A stretch of DNA of 64,000 nt, taken from positions 312 to 64,311 of the forward strand of contig JAKCWW010001668.1 in the NCBI GenBank assembly GCA_026260175.1, written 5' to 3'. Shown here piece after piece: positions 1 to 13,484 of this stretch. Position 1 is the first letter of the stretch; each line of letters begins with the position of its first letter. A program made the translations under genes and the position numbers. The notes beneath the pieces are model-generated. The model ran no database searches and was not told the DNA's origin. It was given only the letters and a program-made list of their open reading frames with translations. The stretch comes from Reticulitermes lucifugus. Lineage: Eukaryota; Arthropoda; Insecta; Blattodea; Rhinotermitidae.

Positions 1-1467
1 GCTCACGCTTTCCACCAAGCGTGGAGGCAACACGAGTGAGCACGCCAGCGTGATTCACGCGCGTCGTTCACGCCCCGTGAGAACGCGGCCTTTAAGTTCC
101 GAAGGATTTACTACCATACCCTGAAAGGGCAGAAATTTTATCTCCTCTTTCAAAACAATTGACGTTTTTCTTCCATGTTCGCGTGATTACGTATTCCGCT
201 ACCGACCTAAGTACTTTTTACATCGATAAGCTTATATTGCTGCAAACCTTCTTATCCACAACGCTATTTTCCTGCTTGTGCACGCACCTATGGGAGACCA
301 CAGCACGCGTCAGATGCATTTACATTACGTCTGTAGTGTGAGGAGACTAGGTTCAATTTATCAAGTATTTTTAATTAGTTTTAAAGCGTTTCCTTTTTAA
401 TACAAAGTCTAACATAACCAGTTGTTCTCAGAAATAGTCAGTTACGTCTACCAACCGCACATAATACGTCCAGTTGCGCTAATTTCTAAATGAATGAAGT
501 GAAATTTGTCATCATCTTCATCATTCTCGCTTAGCCGATATCAGGATGTTTTAGGGATTTCGTAAATCTTTATTATAATAGCCGAGTTAAACTTTGAAAC
601 AATGTCTGACAGGAATACAATAATTTAACGAGATAAATTCATATTTCTTTTTTTCCCTATTCATAACTTTTAAGATTCTTGTACTCATTTTAGTTAAATT
701 GGTTACAGGTACAATTTTGTTATGTTCCTTGTACATTGTAACCCTACAATATTATACGAGAATAATCCCACGTGTAATCTACATTCCTATATGTAAAATC
801 TCTAACCCTCTCTGAGTCTCCGGATCCTTCCTCCTTTCCTTGATAATTCAGTGTTTATCCTAGCAATCTCCCGTCTGTTTTTTTAATATAGTAAGATTTT
901 CGTAACAGGTAAATACATTTCACTCGTAGCATACTGTGTGGCTACTAAACTCTATTAAACGTATGACAAAAAATTACCGTTAAACACAATAATCAGTGTT
1001 ATTGATTATAGACAGTGATGAAGACGTAATGAAAAGCCGAAATGTCTATATAAATAAAATTATTGAAAATTTAAAGTTAGTTTTTGTGATGTGTTTACTA
1101 AATATATAATAATATATTATAAAATTGTTCAATAGATCTTGTGCATAAATTTATAGATTTATGTGTCCTTAATTGGGGAACTCTCAGCCTCTTAAGAGAA
1201 CTGAATACCAAGGAATATTCTTGGGGGTAAAGTGCGGCCGGCGCGTAGAGCTGACAACTCTACCGTCGTAATTGTGCCGAATGTCAAAGTAAGGATGGAA
1301 GCACAACATTCCATCCCCACCCCTGAGTCTTGGTGACTTGTTACGGGATACATTTACCTTTAATTTGGAATTATCATGCACATGTTAAAACGGACGGAGC
1401 AATTTCATCTGAAACGTTGGTAATTACCAAAATACGGTGTTATCTTGATGTGTCTCTCAGTCCACAG
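1..1467. other. Upstream flank or intron of TTLL2, no exon found
   Basis: This stretch precedes the first recognisable TTLL2 exon. The first 120 bases are strikingly CpG-rich, with several CACG/CGTG words, unlike the AT-rich DNA that follows. I looked on the plus strand for the missing N-terminal part of the TTL domain (the region with RGW, NHHP and TRKD-type motifs in relatives) and did not see it. The part at 1184-1375 is a dispersed repeat listed separately. It is most likely an intron, with the 5' exons outside the window. Confidence 0.5.
1184..1375 (+). repeat. SINE-like dispersed repeat, family A, diverged copy
   Basis: The segment contains GGGGGTAAAG followed by a CCGGCGCG-type block, then a GTAAGGATGGAAG block and a final GGATACATTTACC block. 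The same order of blocks, diverged, occurs at 41160-41375, with shorter parts at 11600-11760, 43180-43275 and 44665-44840. The 44665 copy carries a tRNA-like head, so I take this as a SINE family. A translated ORF on the opposite strand here is only the repeat read backwards. Confidence 0.45.
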
Positions 1468-4400
1468 GGTTACAACTTACCGTTGGAATATACCAAACTT
1501 GCTGCAGAATTCAGTCAGGGAAAGAATAATAAAGATGATGTATGGATATGCAAACCGATCGGTCAGAGTCAAGGGAGGGGCATATTCTTGTTCAAGGTAA
1601 GCTGAAGAATAATGATATGTTAAAAACGGGGTTCTTAAAGATTAGCTTGTACAGAAGTATTCTCTTTGTTCGAGTGAGTTATTTCACAGTTACTTAGTTG
1701 GCTATTTGTTTACTATCTGGTTCAGGAGTGGGACAAGTGTCGGGCTCTTGAAAAGGCGGTAAGAATTTTCGGGTTCCGTATTATGCGGGGAAATTCTTGA
1801 CTAGCTGATGAAATGCTAGCTTCTCAAAAAGGACTCCGCTCTATTAAGTTTTTTGGTTGGTTAGATGCTTACGTAGTTTCTGTTGGAATAAGAATGGTAT
1901 ATGCACTTTAATCTTCAATTACCGGATCAACTATAATTTTATTACCAAAACATAACTAATTAAGGGATCGAGGCCCGATAAAATAAAACAGTTAAGATTC
2001 TGTATAATCTGTAAGTTTGAAGAATACTGTCTTATGGGATGAGAAACCTTTAGCTATGGCAGAAATTTTTCGACGTTTTGCAGCAACTTACGGCACCTGT
2101 CATTAAAACAGTGTAGACAGCAGATAACTCCGAAACATTGGCAAACTTCTACCATACTTTGCGGCTTCATATCCTAGACAACATTGAATTATTTCCTTAA
2201 CCACCTCGATAAAAAACCATGATCTGTTTAACGATGTCCATAAAGAATTTTATCAATTCTTAAATCGTAATACAATAATTCCCGTCACATTGTACTAGCG
2301 TTTCAGGCTTTCGGGCACTAAAAACTAGAAAAGATTAGATGTATTAACTAAGCATTCATTTTTGTGTTTACCGCAATTTATCACGCTTGCAGGATCTTGG
2401 AGACCTTTGTTACGACACCAATGCTATTGTGCAGCGATACATTCAAAATCCTCTCCTCATCGGTGGCTACAAATTTGATCTCAGGTTATACGTGTGTATA
2501 CCGTCATACCATCCCTTAACAGTGTATATGTACAGGGAAGGCCTGGCCAGGTTCAGCACTGAAAAATTTTCAATGGCTGATCTCACCAATCCTTTCTGCC
2601 ATCTCACCAACAGTTCGCTCAACAAATGGGGGCCGGGTTATAACGAGATAAAGGAAAGAATTGGCCCAGGTATGTGATATGCATATTTTTTTGCTTCTTT
2701 CATTTTATTTCAGTTTATACAACAATGCTGTCGCTAGCTTCGACTACGTAGAGTCGAAATGTAATAGAGAATAATGAATTGGTAAGGATGTGGAAGGAAG
2801 CTGTCGTGTTCTATTTTAATATGCCGTCCCGGAATTTCTGGAAGGGACGGAGGCAATTCACTAGAAATGGTAGGCCAGTTTGTACCCGGCCAGTCATCAA
2901 GCCGGACCTTTCTGAGTAAAATTAAAAGCATTGCCCTTTGACCTCAGGTTTCCCAACCAAAATTCTGTATGCTTTTCTGTACTCTCCCATGCGTGCCACA
3001 ACTACTTGTACCTCACTTTTATTACAAGTTTTATTGTAAAATATTGGCAAGGTTCAAATGAATGTCACATTGATGCTGGAGGCAGGATCTTAAGTAAGAA
3101 ATAAGGGCGTGGCCCGAGTTTTCAGGCTCAGGAAAAGACCAGCGACGAGCTGTTGTGAAGTCTGTGACGAAACTTCGAGTTCTATAAAACCGAGGGAAAC
3201 ATCCTAACTAGCTGAGAAATTGTCTGCTCCATAGAGTTTAGTTAATTGCCCAGTCCAGTGCGTTAGTTGGTTAATAAGGACTATTTCTACATCCTGCGGT
3301 TTCTTTTAACCTGCTAGAGGATTTATTGAATGTAATAAAGATGAGATGAGACGTAACAAGGCCTTCAACGGCGTATATACAGAGGTGAAAGACAATCGGC
3401 CTTCAAGACGTGGATTAGCATAATGTCATAAGCATTGTTTTCTATATAAATTATAAAATTGGTTATTAAACAAATCGTCAAGATGAAATTTTTACAATGC
3501 AGGAGGCAAGTATAACTGAACTGATACTGTTGCAGGTTGTAAATGGACACTGAAACAGTTGCGTCGATACTTCCACCAGACGAAAATCTCAGACTGGTTG
3601 ATGTGGCAACGCATCTCGGCCCTTGTTGTTCTTACTGTAGTCAGCCAGCTATCTGGCATACCCAGCACTGCCAACTGCTTCGAGTTCTATGGATTCGATG
3701 TTCTCATGGACGCAAGCCTCAGGCCTTGGCTGTTAGAAGTGAGAATTCATATGTAAATCGTAATTTCATTTTGTACAACTTCATTATTTTGGGGTAGTTA
3801 TTTGTATTGTGCCTTTTTGTCAAGAGGACGAAGAGATACGCCTAAACCGTAATGAAATAATCCGGGTAAGTAAAGAATATATTACAGTAATTGGTAAAGT
3901 AAAGACCAACGTAATGGCGCCTGTTTGTCTAAACGTCTTCTCATGAAACCAAAGCAAACACAATCCTACATGGAAAGCGGTAATCCAGGCACCCATCTCA
4001 AATCAGACGGTCATGTGCAGTGTGATGCTACCCTCTCAAGTTAAACCCCCAGGCCCCTCTCCAGTCGACGAAATGTAAAATAGTCACCTGCACTAAAACA
4101 TGTTGGCTACTTAAACGGACGTCACCAAAATACATTTTTCCCCGTTTCCGCTCGGATACCAGGTAGCCCACTGTGTCCAAACTCCAAATAAACCATGACT
4201 ACGCCAGGAAGGAGTGGAAGTAGTCTTCCATGTCTGTCAGCGCTAGATGAAGGTGAGAAACCAACTTAACCTTCTAGCAGTTTTCCAGGTACGTTTTGGA
4301 TTAGAGACTGGATGGTCCTCAGAGATCATCAGTTATTGGTGTGAAGATTCAATGATGAATCTTAGAAATAATAAATCATATAACACATCTCAAACACTGG

Positions 4401-5762
4401 AATTTCATCAATAGTTTTAACATATAATGATACTAATAAATGTATTAAGGCTACTCACGTCTTTACCCACAGTGACCATTGCATCAGCACAGATAAAAAA
4501 CCAGCAGTTTTATCACTGACATAGCCATATGCATGAGTGGGATGTAAAAATGTGAAAGCAAAACATTAAAAATACTAATCTTTAATATTTCCTTTTCATT
4601 GTATTTGAACCACGAACAAATTTTATAATCTGAACTGAGATACAAGTTTTGAGTTGCGGTTCACATTTTCTGTAACTGTCACTCTTTTCTTTTCCAGTTA
4701 CATCTGGAGGCATATTTTCTTCCAAACATTTGTTCCTTAAAGCAACCAGTTATTGAATATAGCTGACTAAATATTGCCTTATCTTTTCTTGTATTTCAGG
4801 TTAATTTAAGCCCTGCACTAGGCAACGATTGTGATATAGATACGGTTGTGAAGAAACCAATGCTACATGATATGTTCGACCTTCTTGGTCTCCCTATGTG
4901 CAACACAGGCCTCTCACTCTTCACAATATGGTACACTTCAAGCAATAAGGAACATCCAAATGACTCAAGCTCTTCAGAAAATGAAGACTGTGAAAATGCG
5001 ATTGGTGGAACAAGAGTCATGTCTGGAAGAAAGGAAGAAGACTCTGCAGTCTTGAGCGCAGCAACAGCTGCCAGCAGATGGAAAAGACGACATCAGCAGA
5101 AGAATCTCAGTTCAACACAGAGTACAACTACACAACGTGCCAGAAAAAAGAATGCGTTTCTTCATGTAGCCAATCAGCAGAGTCCTCCTGAGTGCACAGG
5201 AACAGTAAGTTCATGTGGCCAAATGTCCAACGGAAAAAACTCTAGGACTCAAACCATGGGAACCAGAACATTTATAAAATGTTCTTCCATTAATCAGAAG
5301 ATTGTTCAGAAATTGTACTCTTCAACAGCTGTAACTTATGGTGAAGATGACGACGATAGCCAAGGATTAATATACAGCAGAAATTCAGAGGATTCAGATG
5401 AAACATGGACCTGCCACAATAAAAATAAAAACCATTGTCTCCGTGGTCAAAACAAATATCCACCGAAAATGTTGTGGGGTAATGGACGTGACTGGAGGAC
5501 TCCGCCGGTACAGGAAGGCAACTGGGTGCGGCTCTACCCTTTGGGATTCACGACTCAGTACAGCGTGCAAGAACCACAAGAAATTCCGTCAATTACACAA
5601 GGAGAGAGACAAGTGAAGAATGTAGTTTCAGCTGTTCACAAGTATAGCAAAGCAGCAAGGGAGATTTTCAAACGTAACCCAACATTTTCAGATGAAGTAT
5701 TTAACACATTCATGAAGCAAACACTAGGGATGACATCCGACGTATGGTTACCAAGCAAATAG
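1468..5762 (+). CDS. TTLL2: Tubulin polyglutamylase TTLL2, 3' part (4 exons)
   Basis: Coding exons are 1468-1596, 2393-2669, 3536-3738 and 4800-5762, all with AG acceptors and GT donors and in consistent phase, giving 523 residues plus a stop. TTLL enzymes are ATP-grasp ligases that add glutamates to tubulin tails on ciliary and other stable microtubules. Visible family motifs in order are WICKP with GRGIFLF (ATP loop), VQRYIQNPLLIGGYKFDLR, HLTNSSLNK, GCKWTL, and GFDVLMD...PWLLEVNLSPAL with the acidic and Asn metal ligands. The order and wording match vertebrate TTLL2 better than other TTLLs. The last exon adds about 280 residues of Ser- and charge-rich tail, ending in a conserved-looking NWVRLYPLGF block that corresponds to the C-terminal block of TTLL2. 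The N-terminal third of the TTL domain is missing from the window. No catalytic residue visible here is lost. Confidence 0.9.
1690..1870. repeat. Dispersed repeat in TTLL2 intron, copy 1
   Basis: A block containing GGGGAAATTCTTGACTAGC, then GCTAGCTTCTC and ACTCCGCTCTATTAAG, is echoed in the next intron at 3110-3290 with the same order of words (GGGAAACATCC, AACTAGCTGAGAAATTG, TCTGCTCC). The two are diverged copies of one uncharacterised repeat. The ends are approximate and I cannot name the family. Confidence 0.35.
3110..3290. repeat. Dispersed repeat in TTLL2 intron, copy 2
   Basis: This is the second copy of the repeat seen at 1690-1870, in the same orientation. The clearest shared part is GAGGGAAACATCC followed by AACTAGCTGAGAAATTG. 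No coding capacity is seen. Confidence 0.35.
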
Positions 5763-5907
5763 AGTAAAAGAAGATGGCGAACAGTGTATTCCGTGACGCA
5801 CTACAGAGACTTTACCAGCGCGTTTCTTAACCTCGAAATGCCATACGTTTCATGTAAACACGTACATACGATTTCATTTATACTCATCACAAAATTACGG
5901 CCTTTCC

Positions 5908-6550
5908 TGTGCTGATTTTCAACACACAGCATTATTTGTAGATCTCTTATACCGAATTTCAACCAAATCGGACACTAAATATGGAAAGTATGGCGAGAAG
6001 ATCCTTACCTCCCCCCCCCAGTAAAGTATGGCTTTTACTATGCCGAATTTCACGAAACCCATTCAGTCATTATCAAAATGTTATGGGCATGTCCTAACCT
6101 GAATTGTATCCGAATCGGGCAGAAGTGTAGGAAATACAGGCAAAAATCAATTTACGCCCTTGAGTACAGCATGACTTCCCCTGCACCGATTTTCACGAAA
6201 CCCAGACCATTTAATAAGTGGCTGTAGACAGCTCCAATATCGAATTTTATCCGAATCGAAAATAAGTCTAGAAAATACAGGAAAATTTTATATTATACCG
6301 TAAGTAATGTGTGCTTTTCACTGCAACGACTTTCACGAAACTCTCATGCTCAACGATATTACGTGACCATCTCCCATACAGAACCTCACCAGATCGCTCA
6401 AGAAGTATGGAAAGTAGTGTAAGAATTCACTAACGGCCGTAAGTAAAAGTATGTCTGCCACTGAGCCGACTTTCATCAAAGGCACGCTGTTGCGGCAATT
6501 AGATCTCCTGTGTCGAATTCCACAAACGGTTTAGTTGCCGATGCTAGGTC
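5908..6550 (+). repeat. Tandem repeat of about 140-bp units, locus 1
   Basis: Four to five diverged units are visible, starting near 5908, 6040, 6182, 6322 and 6462, so the period is about 140 bp. Each begins with a version of TGCACCGATTTTCACGAAAC, continues with a block like CGAATTTTATCCGAATCG, then AGAAAATACAGG, and ends with GTAAGTAATGTGTGCTTTTC-like sequence. The same repeat in inverted orientation is at 27300-27810. No ORF persists through it. Confidence 0.75.
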
Positions 6551-7204
6551 ACAAATTGACAAAACGGGCGTGGTCTCAATATAAGGCTTCTTCTTTTGAC
6601 TTTGTAAAGAATGCCTAGCAACGTAAATAACTTATAATCTACAAGACAGTGCTTACGTGATGACATTCTGGTTTATAAATATGACAATATTTTGAGTTAC
6701 GTGAATACCTTACCCATCAAGACGAATCTTCATCAAGAACTGGCTTGTCTGGATGTGTCAGAATATCGAAAAATGTATTTACAAGACGTTTACAATCCAG
6801 CGGACTTAAGATACTGACATTCTCCCAAACTGATTATGTATCAGAAAGAACTCAAGAGTACTGCACAGCAAATAAACAAATTTACGAGCTTAGAGAAGAG
6901 TGGAAAAATCTCATAATGAAAGATGATGGTGTTATTTGAACTGTCAACAGAACAAACCACAGAGCCACTGCCACTGCCACTGCGGAGCATTTTTCAACAA
7001 AGTGAAAAGAACTCAGAATTTGGCATGTCTACAGACTTGCATACGAAAGTCCACCTCGATCCCCAAGAGTTTAATAACATTTTATACTTGATCATCATTA
7101 TAGTTTTGATCTCGGTTGTTACCGCTTTGCAATGACGGACGCTATGAACACAGTATTTTAAAACGGCTCATTAAATACCACATTAAGAACATTCAAACCA
7201 TAAA

Positions 7205-7385
7205 AATTCACATTTTTTACTTGTATTCGGGAGATTCCCAGTTCAAAACTCGGCTGGGACACAGAGTGTCTTGAGGCTTTTTGTGTTTTCGTCAGTCCCT
7301 TCACCCAAATGCCAAGAAGGTGCCTCAGATTAAGCCATGACCACTTCCTTCCTAATCTTTTCCTATTCATTATTCACTAATCACC
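7205..7385 (+). mobile_element. SINE relic, family B
   Basis: A degenerate B-box (CCCAGTTCAAAAC) is followed by CTCGGCTGGGACACAGAGTG, GGCTTTTTGTGTTTTCGTC and CCAAATGCCAAGAAGG, then CCACTTCCTTCC. The order matches a tRNA-derived SINE body. A more diverged relative is at 10890-11070. It has no clear target-site duplication. Confidence 0.5.
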
Positions 7386-10300
7386 TACTGCTTGACGCTT
7401 TACAGTAAGAGCGACAGACAATATCATTAAGTAAACCGTAGATAAATATATAAAAACATTGCAGGTCAACTCAAAATATAATGGTCGGAAGCAGCAGCGC
7501 CGGGCACGCTTGTGCACATTCCCTACACGTAAATTGGACCAAATTTAATTATGACTAGTGTTGGGCAAGACAGTAACATAGTTATCGTTTAAAATTAAAA
7601 TCCTTCATTAATCCTTAGACTAAAACTGTGGAAACTGTACGAAATTAATTACGTTGTAGAATTGTTTATTGTTTTTGGTTAATAAATTATTAACACACAA
7701 AAAGTAAATTATGTCAAAATAACAAGGTGGTTCATGTTCAACACCTTACACCTCGCTGCCAGTGCCCCTGTTAAGAAGTGTGTTGTGAGATTTTTCCTTT
7801 CATCAAATGAATGTTTTTCGAGAAAGAAATTACCCAGACCTAAATGTGTCTGGACTGTTTCCTCCTCAGAAAATACAAGTACATATAGGTCTACTATTAA
7901 TTTGTGTTATTCAGAAAGTCCTTTCCCCACGTTGCTTTCCAGTGAAATAAACCAAAATCAATGTACGGAATATTACGTTCTAAGAATTTCATGGATATAT
8001 CTAGTATATTTCAGAACCTAAAACTTCGTAATGTAGTAAAATAGAAACATCTTCAAAATTTTTGGAATACAAACATCCAGAGTGAAATAACTATCAAAGA
8101 CGTTCAAAAGTCTGCAACAAAATAGGTTCATATTTGCATCTGTATTGCTAATTCTAGTACATGCTACCTGTCCTTCACTTTGGCGGCTTAACTGAAACAC
8201 GATTTTACGTTGGTAAGAGAATGACACGGTTCCAGCATGTTACAAGGATCTCACATGTTTCTGAGGGTTTCAATTTGGTGCTAGACTTCTGGTAAATGAC
8301 GAGACAAAGTGTTGGAACAGAAATACCTCATCGAAGGAGCAGAAGAAGGAGCGAATTTTTTAAGGAACATAAGCAGTTGATAAAAGCAGCAACCGCTCCT
8401 AACTTCAAGGAAGATCAAGTGAAAAGGTGAGAAGACGAAATGTTAATTGGAAATGACAGATAGTGCTTTACGTTTAGCATAATGAACCATTTTGGAATAT
8501 TGATATCCTTTCGTGGGCAACTTAAAATGGAGCAAAATCAATAGGCAGGTTAAGTTTCTATAAGTTTCCTACACTAGTTCTTAAAGACAGAACATTTCTC
8601 ATCTGGCTCAAAGAGTTGCATGTAGTCTGTGGGCTACAGTTTGCACACCCATGATTGAAAAGGGTGTAACCATAGCAATTATTCCCTTACTTTATTGCTT
8701 GATACACTATACCTTAATTTGTCATAACACAATATATTGTTTATTACAGCTTAAATTGTTTACAAAAACATGAAGTACAGAAAGTAAGTTATAACTTTTG
8801 GGTATTACGATATTAAAAGTCAATTGAATGCATGTTTCTGTTTTGTTTAGAATATGACACACCAACCAGGAATGGTTTAAGACATTTCCGGGCCTACCGC
8901 AAAAATAAATTTCAGGGCACTACCTACATGTAATCCTGATAGAGCAGTACAAGAATTTACAGACCAAGTACATTTCACACAAAATCTGAAATGCAATCAG
9001 GCTTTTTTTTTTGGGCCCCTTGAATGGTGAGCCCCCATGCAACGACATATATTGCAATAGTCTTAAAACCAGCCCAACCTTTTCCTGATTTACACTAACA
9101 TAAGAATCCCCCCTGCAATACCATTTTGACACGTTTTTAAAAAGTCTTAATGTTTTATCAGTATTGTACTTAAAATATTTTGCTGAAATCAGACATATTA
9201 ATGTTTAAATTCACCATCAAGTATCCCCCAGTTAACAGGACAGTTGTACTCCCAAGACCCACCATGCAATTCAAAGTTTTGTTACTCCTTTTGTTTCACT
9301 GCCTTTAATTTTCATTGAAAAATATGTACTTCAGTTAACTTTAATATTATTAGTGGTTTACAAATGTTTTATTTTAGACGGTTAATTCTTTACTCCTTAG
9401 CCTTCATTAAGTAAACAACTAAGTCAGAAATACATGTATCTGATTCATTTATTTAACATGCAGTATGAGAATAAGACAGCACATACAAATACTTACTGCT
9501 AGCAGCAGCCTGTGGACAGAATTCTCTGACTTCATACACATTAAAGCATACAAAAACTGCAACATTAATTTGACTTCTTCTTTAATTACAAAATGTCAGC
9601 AGCAACACTAGAAGACCATTCTGCCTCAAGTTTTTATTTGCAAGGTTTTACAGAAGCAGCAAAATTTGCAGTAATGAAGGATGATCACAAATGATCAACC
9701 TCCTCCCTCATTTTCAAACCATTTTCTCAATGGTGTAACACAAATTCAAAAACACAGTAGCCAACAGTCTACAATTTCTGACGTTTCACAATACAATTCC
9801 ATTATGTCATAATTAAAATATCAGAAGTTAAGGCCATGATCTAGATTTCACATGTTCTCTGGTTGTCCCTGGTTTAAGAAAACTCTTCAAAATTTTAACA
9901 CATTTCTCAGAAAGATATGTGGTTTTAAATTGTACGTATGTAAAATTTCAACCTGCTATCTTTGCATTTTACACAGATATTACTTGCAGTGTTGAGGAAG
10001 TAAAGTTAAAAAAATGTAAAATTTTCCTTGTGTTTAATCAAGCACCATAACATGAAAGCATATAAGGGAGTGGAGGTATAGCTTTACACGTGCTCACCCT
10101 CTGCCCTAGACAGAGGTTTCTGGTCACCTTCATGCCTCAGCTACTTTATGGCCAAGGAAAGAGCCCCTACCAACCACTAAATAGGATCAATTCTGGATGA
10201 CAGAAAAATCTCTTATCCCTGCAAGAAATCAAAGCCCAATTCCTCAGGTGTCCAGTCACTATACTGACTGAGCTGTGACATTTATTTTGATATAAACTTT

Positions 10301-10889
10301 TCTTCAATCTAAGAGATTAATAGGAAATATCCTTTTTAAGATAAAAAACTCAACAGAACATACTTCATAACAACTAGTATTCATACTATGATGTAGGTAT
10401 TTTACAACACAGATATTTTGTTACATTTTGTTTCAGTTAACTGACCAACTATGCCATGTAACGGCTCTGGCCTAGTAGAAGCAAAAATTCAGAGTCTCAT
10501 GAGATCAATATTAGAATTCTACAAGCAGTAATGAAGACAGAACAAAGGCTGATAAGTGTGTCAGTCTGCATATAGTCACCAGATTACAATTTATGTGCAG
10601 ATGGATGAAGGGAAAAAAAAAGCTTTTGCAAGCCACAAGGCAGTCACATCCATGAATCACCTTGCCACCTCGGAGAACGTAAAGCTGCAGACGTGACTTT
10701 TTCCCTTATTTAATATTCAAAATTGATTTCTTATTTCATCTCTTTCGTTATACAACTTCTTAGAGACAAGCATACAATTTTTTTTTGTTTCTTCATCAGC
10801 ATGTTACACTGTTTCACTACCAAGGTTCTAACATCACATTACAGTTTGTTTAAAATAAATAAACAGAGCAGGCTGATGCAACACTAACA

Positions 10890-11070
10890 CTCCAAGCTTG
10901 TCACTGGGAAAACCCAGTTAAAATCTCAACTGGAATATCGCCTATTTTGAGTGGCTTTGTTTTGTGTCTTTCCATCTCTTCGGGGAAGGGTGAGGACAGC
11001 CTCGAACTAGGACAGGATCACACCTTTCAGATCCTTACCATCTCACCCTTCATGATAATTTCACATCACA
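10890..11070 (+). mobile_element. SINE relic, family B, diverged copy
   Basis: The segment has ACCCAGTTAAAATCTCAACT, then GAGTGGCTTTGTTTTGTGTC and TCTTCGGGGAAGG. These line up in order with the better preserved relic at 7205-7385. It is old, and its ends are approximate. Confidence 0.4.
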
Positions 11071-11599
11071 TGTAACACAGTATAACCTCTGCAGGTAAAA
11101 AAAAAAAAGATATTGTAAAAATCAAATCATATTTGTACGACAGCCTCTGTGTGGTTAATAATATTTAGTGGCATATGCCCTCCCTTATGATGATAATTTT
11201 TTTTTGTCAAATGCTCAAAGCAAGGACACAACATATCTGTGGTGGGACAGATGTCTTAGACGAACATTAAATATACTGCACTGGCTTGGCGTAAATTACT
11301 TTTGTCCTGAATGTACTACAAGTATATTCTTTTCAGTTTCCAGTGTAAGATAAATCTAAAATGGGAGTGATAACACACCTGTGTAAGATTCTGCATTAAC
11401 TAGTCAAATGTATGTAATGTACATCAACTTCAAACCCAAATTCAAAGTGAAAGAGAAACGAAATTCTTACATTTCAAAAATTAATACTGCTTTCATTATT
11501 CAAAACTGTGCTAAACTGTGACACATGTACATTAACATAATTCTCGCATGTAAGAGTCTGGTATTTGATTAATCGGCAGCACATGGATCAGTGTGATGT

Positions 11600-11760
11600 T
11601 CCTGTTCTCCAAAACATACGGACCAGCTCTGCAGCTCATCGAGCCTCCTACTCGATGGGTACTGGGGTAAAGAATGAGTGCAGCTATACCTATACTACTC
11701 CTGTATGCCTTCATGGTGTGGACAGAGACAACTTACCTCTACCTCTTACACAGTTCAATT
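11600..11760 (+). repeat. SINE-like repeat, family A, 3' part
   Basis: The core AATGAGTGCAGCTATACC followed by TATGCCTTCATGGTGTGGAC is shared, with changes, by 41275-41375 and 43185-43275. This copy lacks the tRNA-like head seen at 44665. Confidence 0.5.
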
Positions 11761-13484
11761 ACATGACCAGGTATGTATAGTAATAACATGTGATTGAGGT
11801 GGAAATGTTAATTTTACTGTTATGATGAGCTCTGAGGTAACACTGTGCTGCACTTCACCAAACACCATAAACCCCTCTTTGAATTTACAATCCACAAAAA
11901 TTAAATATGTACCTGTCACCACAGTGGCAGTCCCAATAGCAAATGCTGTCTACCCTTATACATGACTTTCTGCATGTTAGCTGCTAATAGGCTACACTGG
12001 TACTCAGCAGAGTAGAAAAAAATGGATCACAATAAAAAATGATTAAAGAATCAAACTAAGGCAAGAGGATAATCCAAAAAACAATCAGACGAGCCACTAC
12101 ACACATGTGTGTGTGTGTGTCTATTTTTGTTATTTAGCTGTACTAAGAATTAATGATTACACTGAGACTTGTCTCTTAATGTAATAACTGATATGCCTAA
12201 TATACACCAAAACCTTTTTTTCAGATAACGTTTTCTTCGGTTTCACTGGCAAACTGATCTACCACTCCTGTGAACTGTGGGAAGTACGATGTCACCATTT
12301 AACAAGTGAAACTGAACAAAACTAGGAACCATATGGTCTTGCCTGAGGGAAGAGACGTGTCTGCACTCCTCAAACCTGTACTGAAATTCTGTTAGTCATC
12401 AGGTATGTCAAACACTTTTAAAGAGGGGAGACAAATACAAGCCTTAAAAATTTTTTACCAGCTAATTTAATGCGGACAGGCCGAGTACAGCTGTCATTTT
12501 TAGTACAATTCCAGATCTACCAAGCTTGATCCATGCTGATGACTTGCTGTGCCCACAGCTACACACAGTACAATGTCAATTTCCATTCCACTTTTATGGT
12601 TTTCATATCGGAAAAAGGTTTCTTGTATATTAGATGTAAATGGCATATGTTAAAGATTGATGTACCATTATTCAGAACTGTCCTGTCTTTCCTAGCTGCA
12701 CCACACTCATGTCACTCGTCTCTCTTGTCACCCTTCCAACACAATTTTTGTGAGACTAGTAAAGTTTCTTCTACATTTATGCAGTAAAACATTCATGTAT
12801 TTTTAATGATTTTTATCAACTGTTTTGGGTTAAATGTGTCCCAAGTGAAGATACAAATCATGAAATCATGTAGGTAATAAGGAAGTAATAAGGAAAACTG
12901 AAATATCATCAGTCAAAATAAATGACAGTGACTCAGGTTAGAACCAGGTATTTATCAAAAACACAGAACACACATTCCTCAGAGTTATACTGCTCTCTGA
13001 AAAATGTGGATCCACAATAACAGCATACAGTTTTTGTAAGCTCATCTATTACACCTGTATTCCATCATAAAAACTCTGATTACACAATGTATCTTGGCAG
13101 CAACAAGACAATACTTGCCCAAACATCACTCATTTTACAAATACTAACTTCCCTATGTCTGAATTAGCAGCTAACAAAACTGTCACTAGTGAAGTCTTCA
13201 AGATAGAACACACACTATTTTTAAGCACACATGTTCACAAAAGTGACACATTAGTAATTGGTTTCCATGGCTGCATATGCTACCTTTAGCACTAAATGAA
13301 ACTAAACATCGAATTTACCGTGCATGTGTGTGCACCATGTAAACTGCCTGTTTGAAGTAAAATAAACGCACATTCTCAGAACTCAGGATTGAAAATCAGT
13401 TCTCTGATACATCCAGTTTGATAGCACAAAAAACAGCAAACAAGCATTCAGATTTTCAGCCTAACACAACTGTATATGTATTAT

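Larger units (their letters stand above)
5763..8900. other. TTLL2 3' flank with 140-bp tandem repeats and SINE relic
   Basis: After the TTLL2 stop there is no further exon of that gene. The first AATAAA on the plus strand that I see is near 6873, so a 3' UTR of about 1.1 kb is possible. The stretch holds the 140-bp tandem repeat (5908-6550), a short segment at 6720-6910 that reads like decayed coding DNA, a SINE relic (7205-7385) and otherwise unremarkable AT-rich DNA. A 95-residue open frame at 7734-8021 shows no family resemblance and is not called. Confidence 0.5.

Noticed and set aside
7734-8021. 95-residue plus-strand ORF
   Set aside because: It has no recognisable motif or splice context and its composition is like the flanks.
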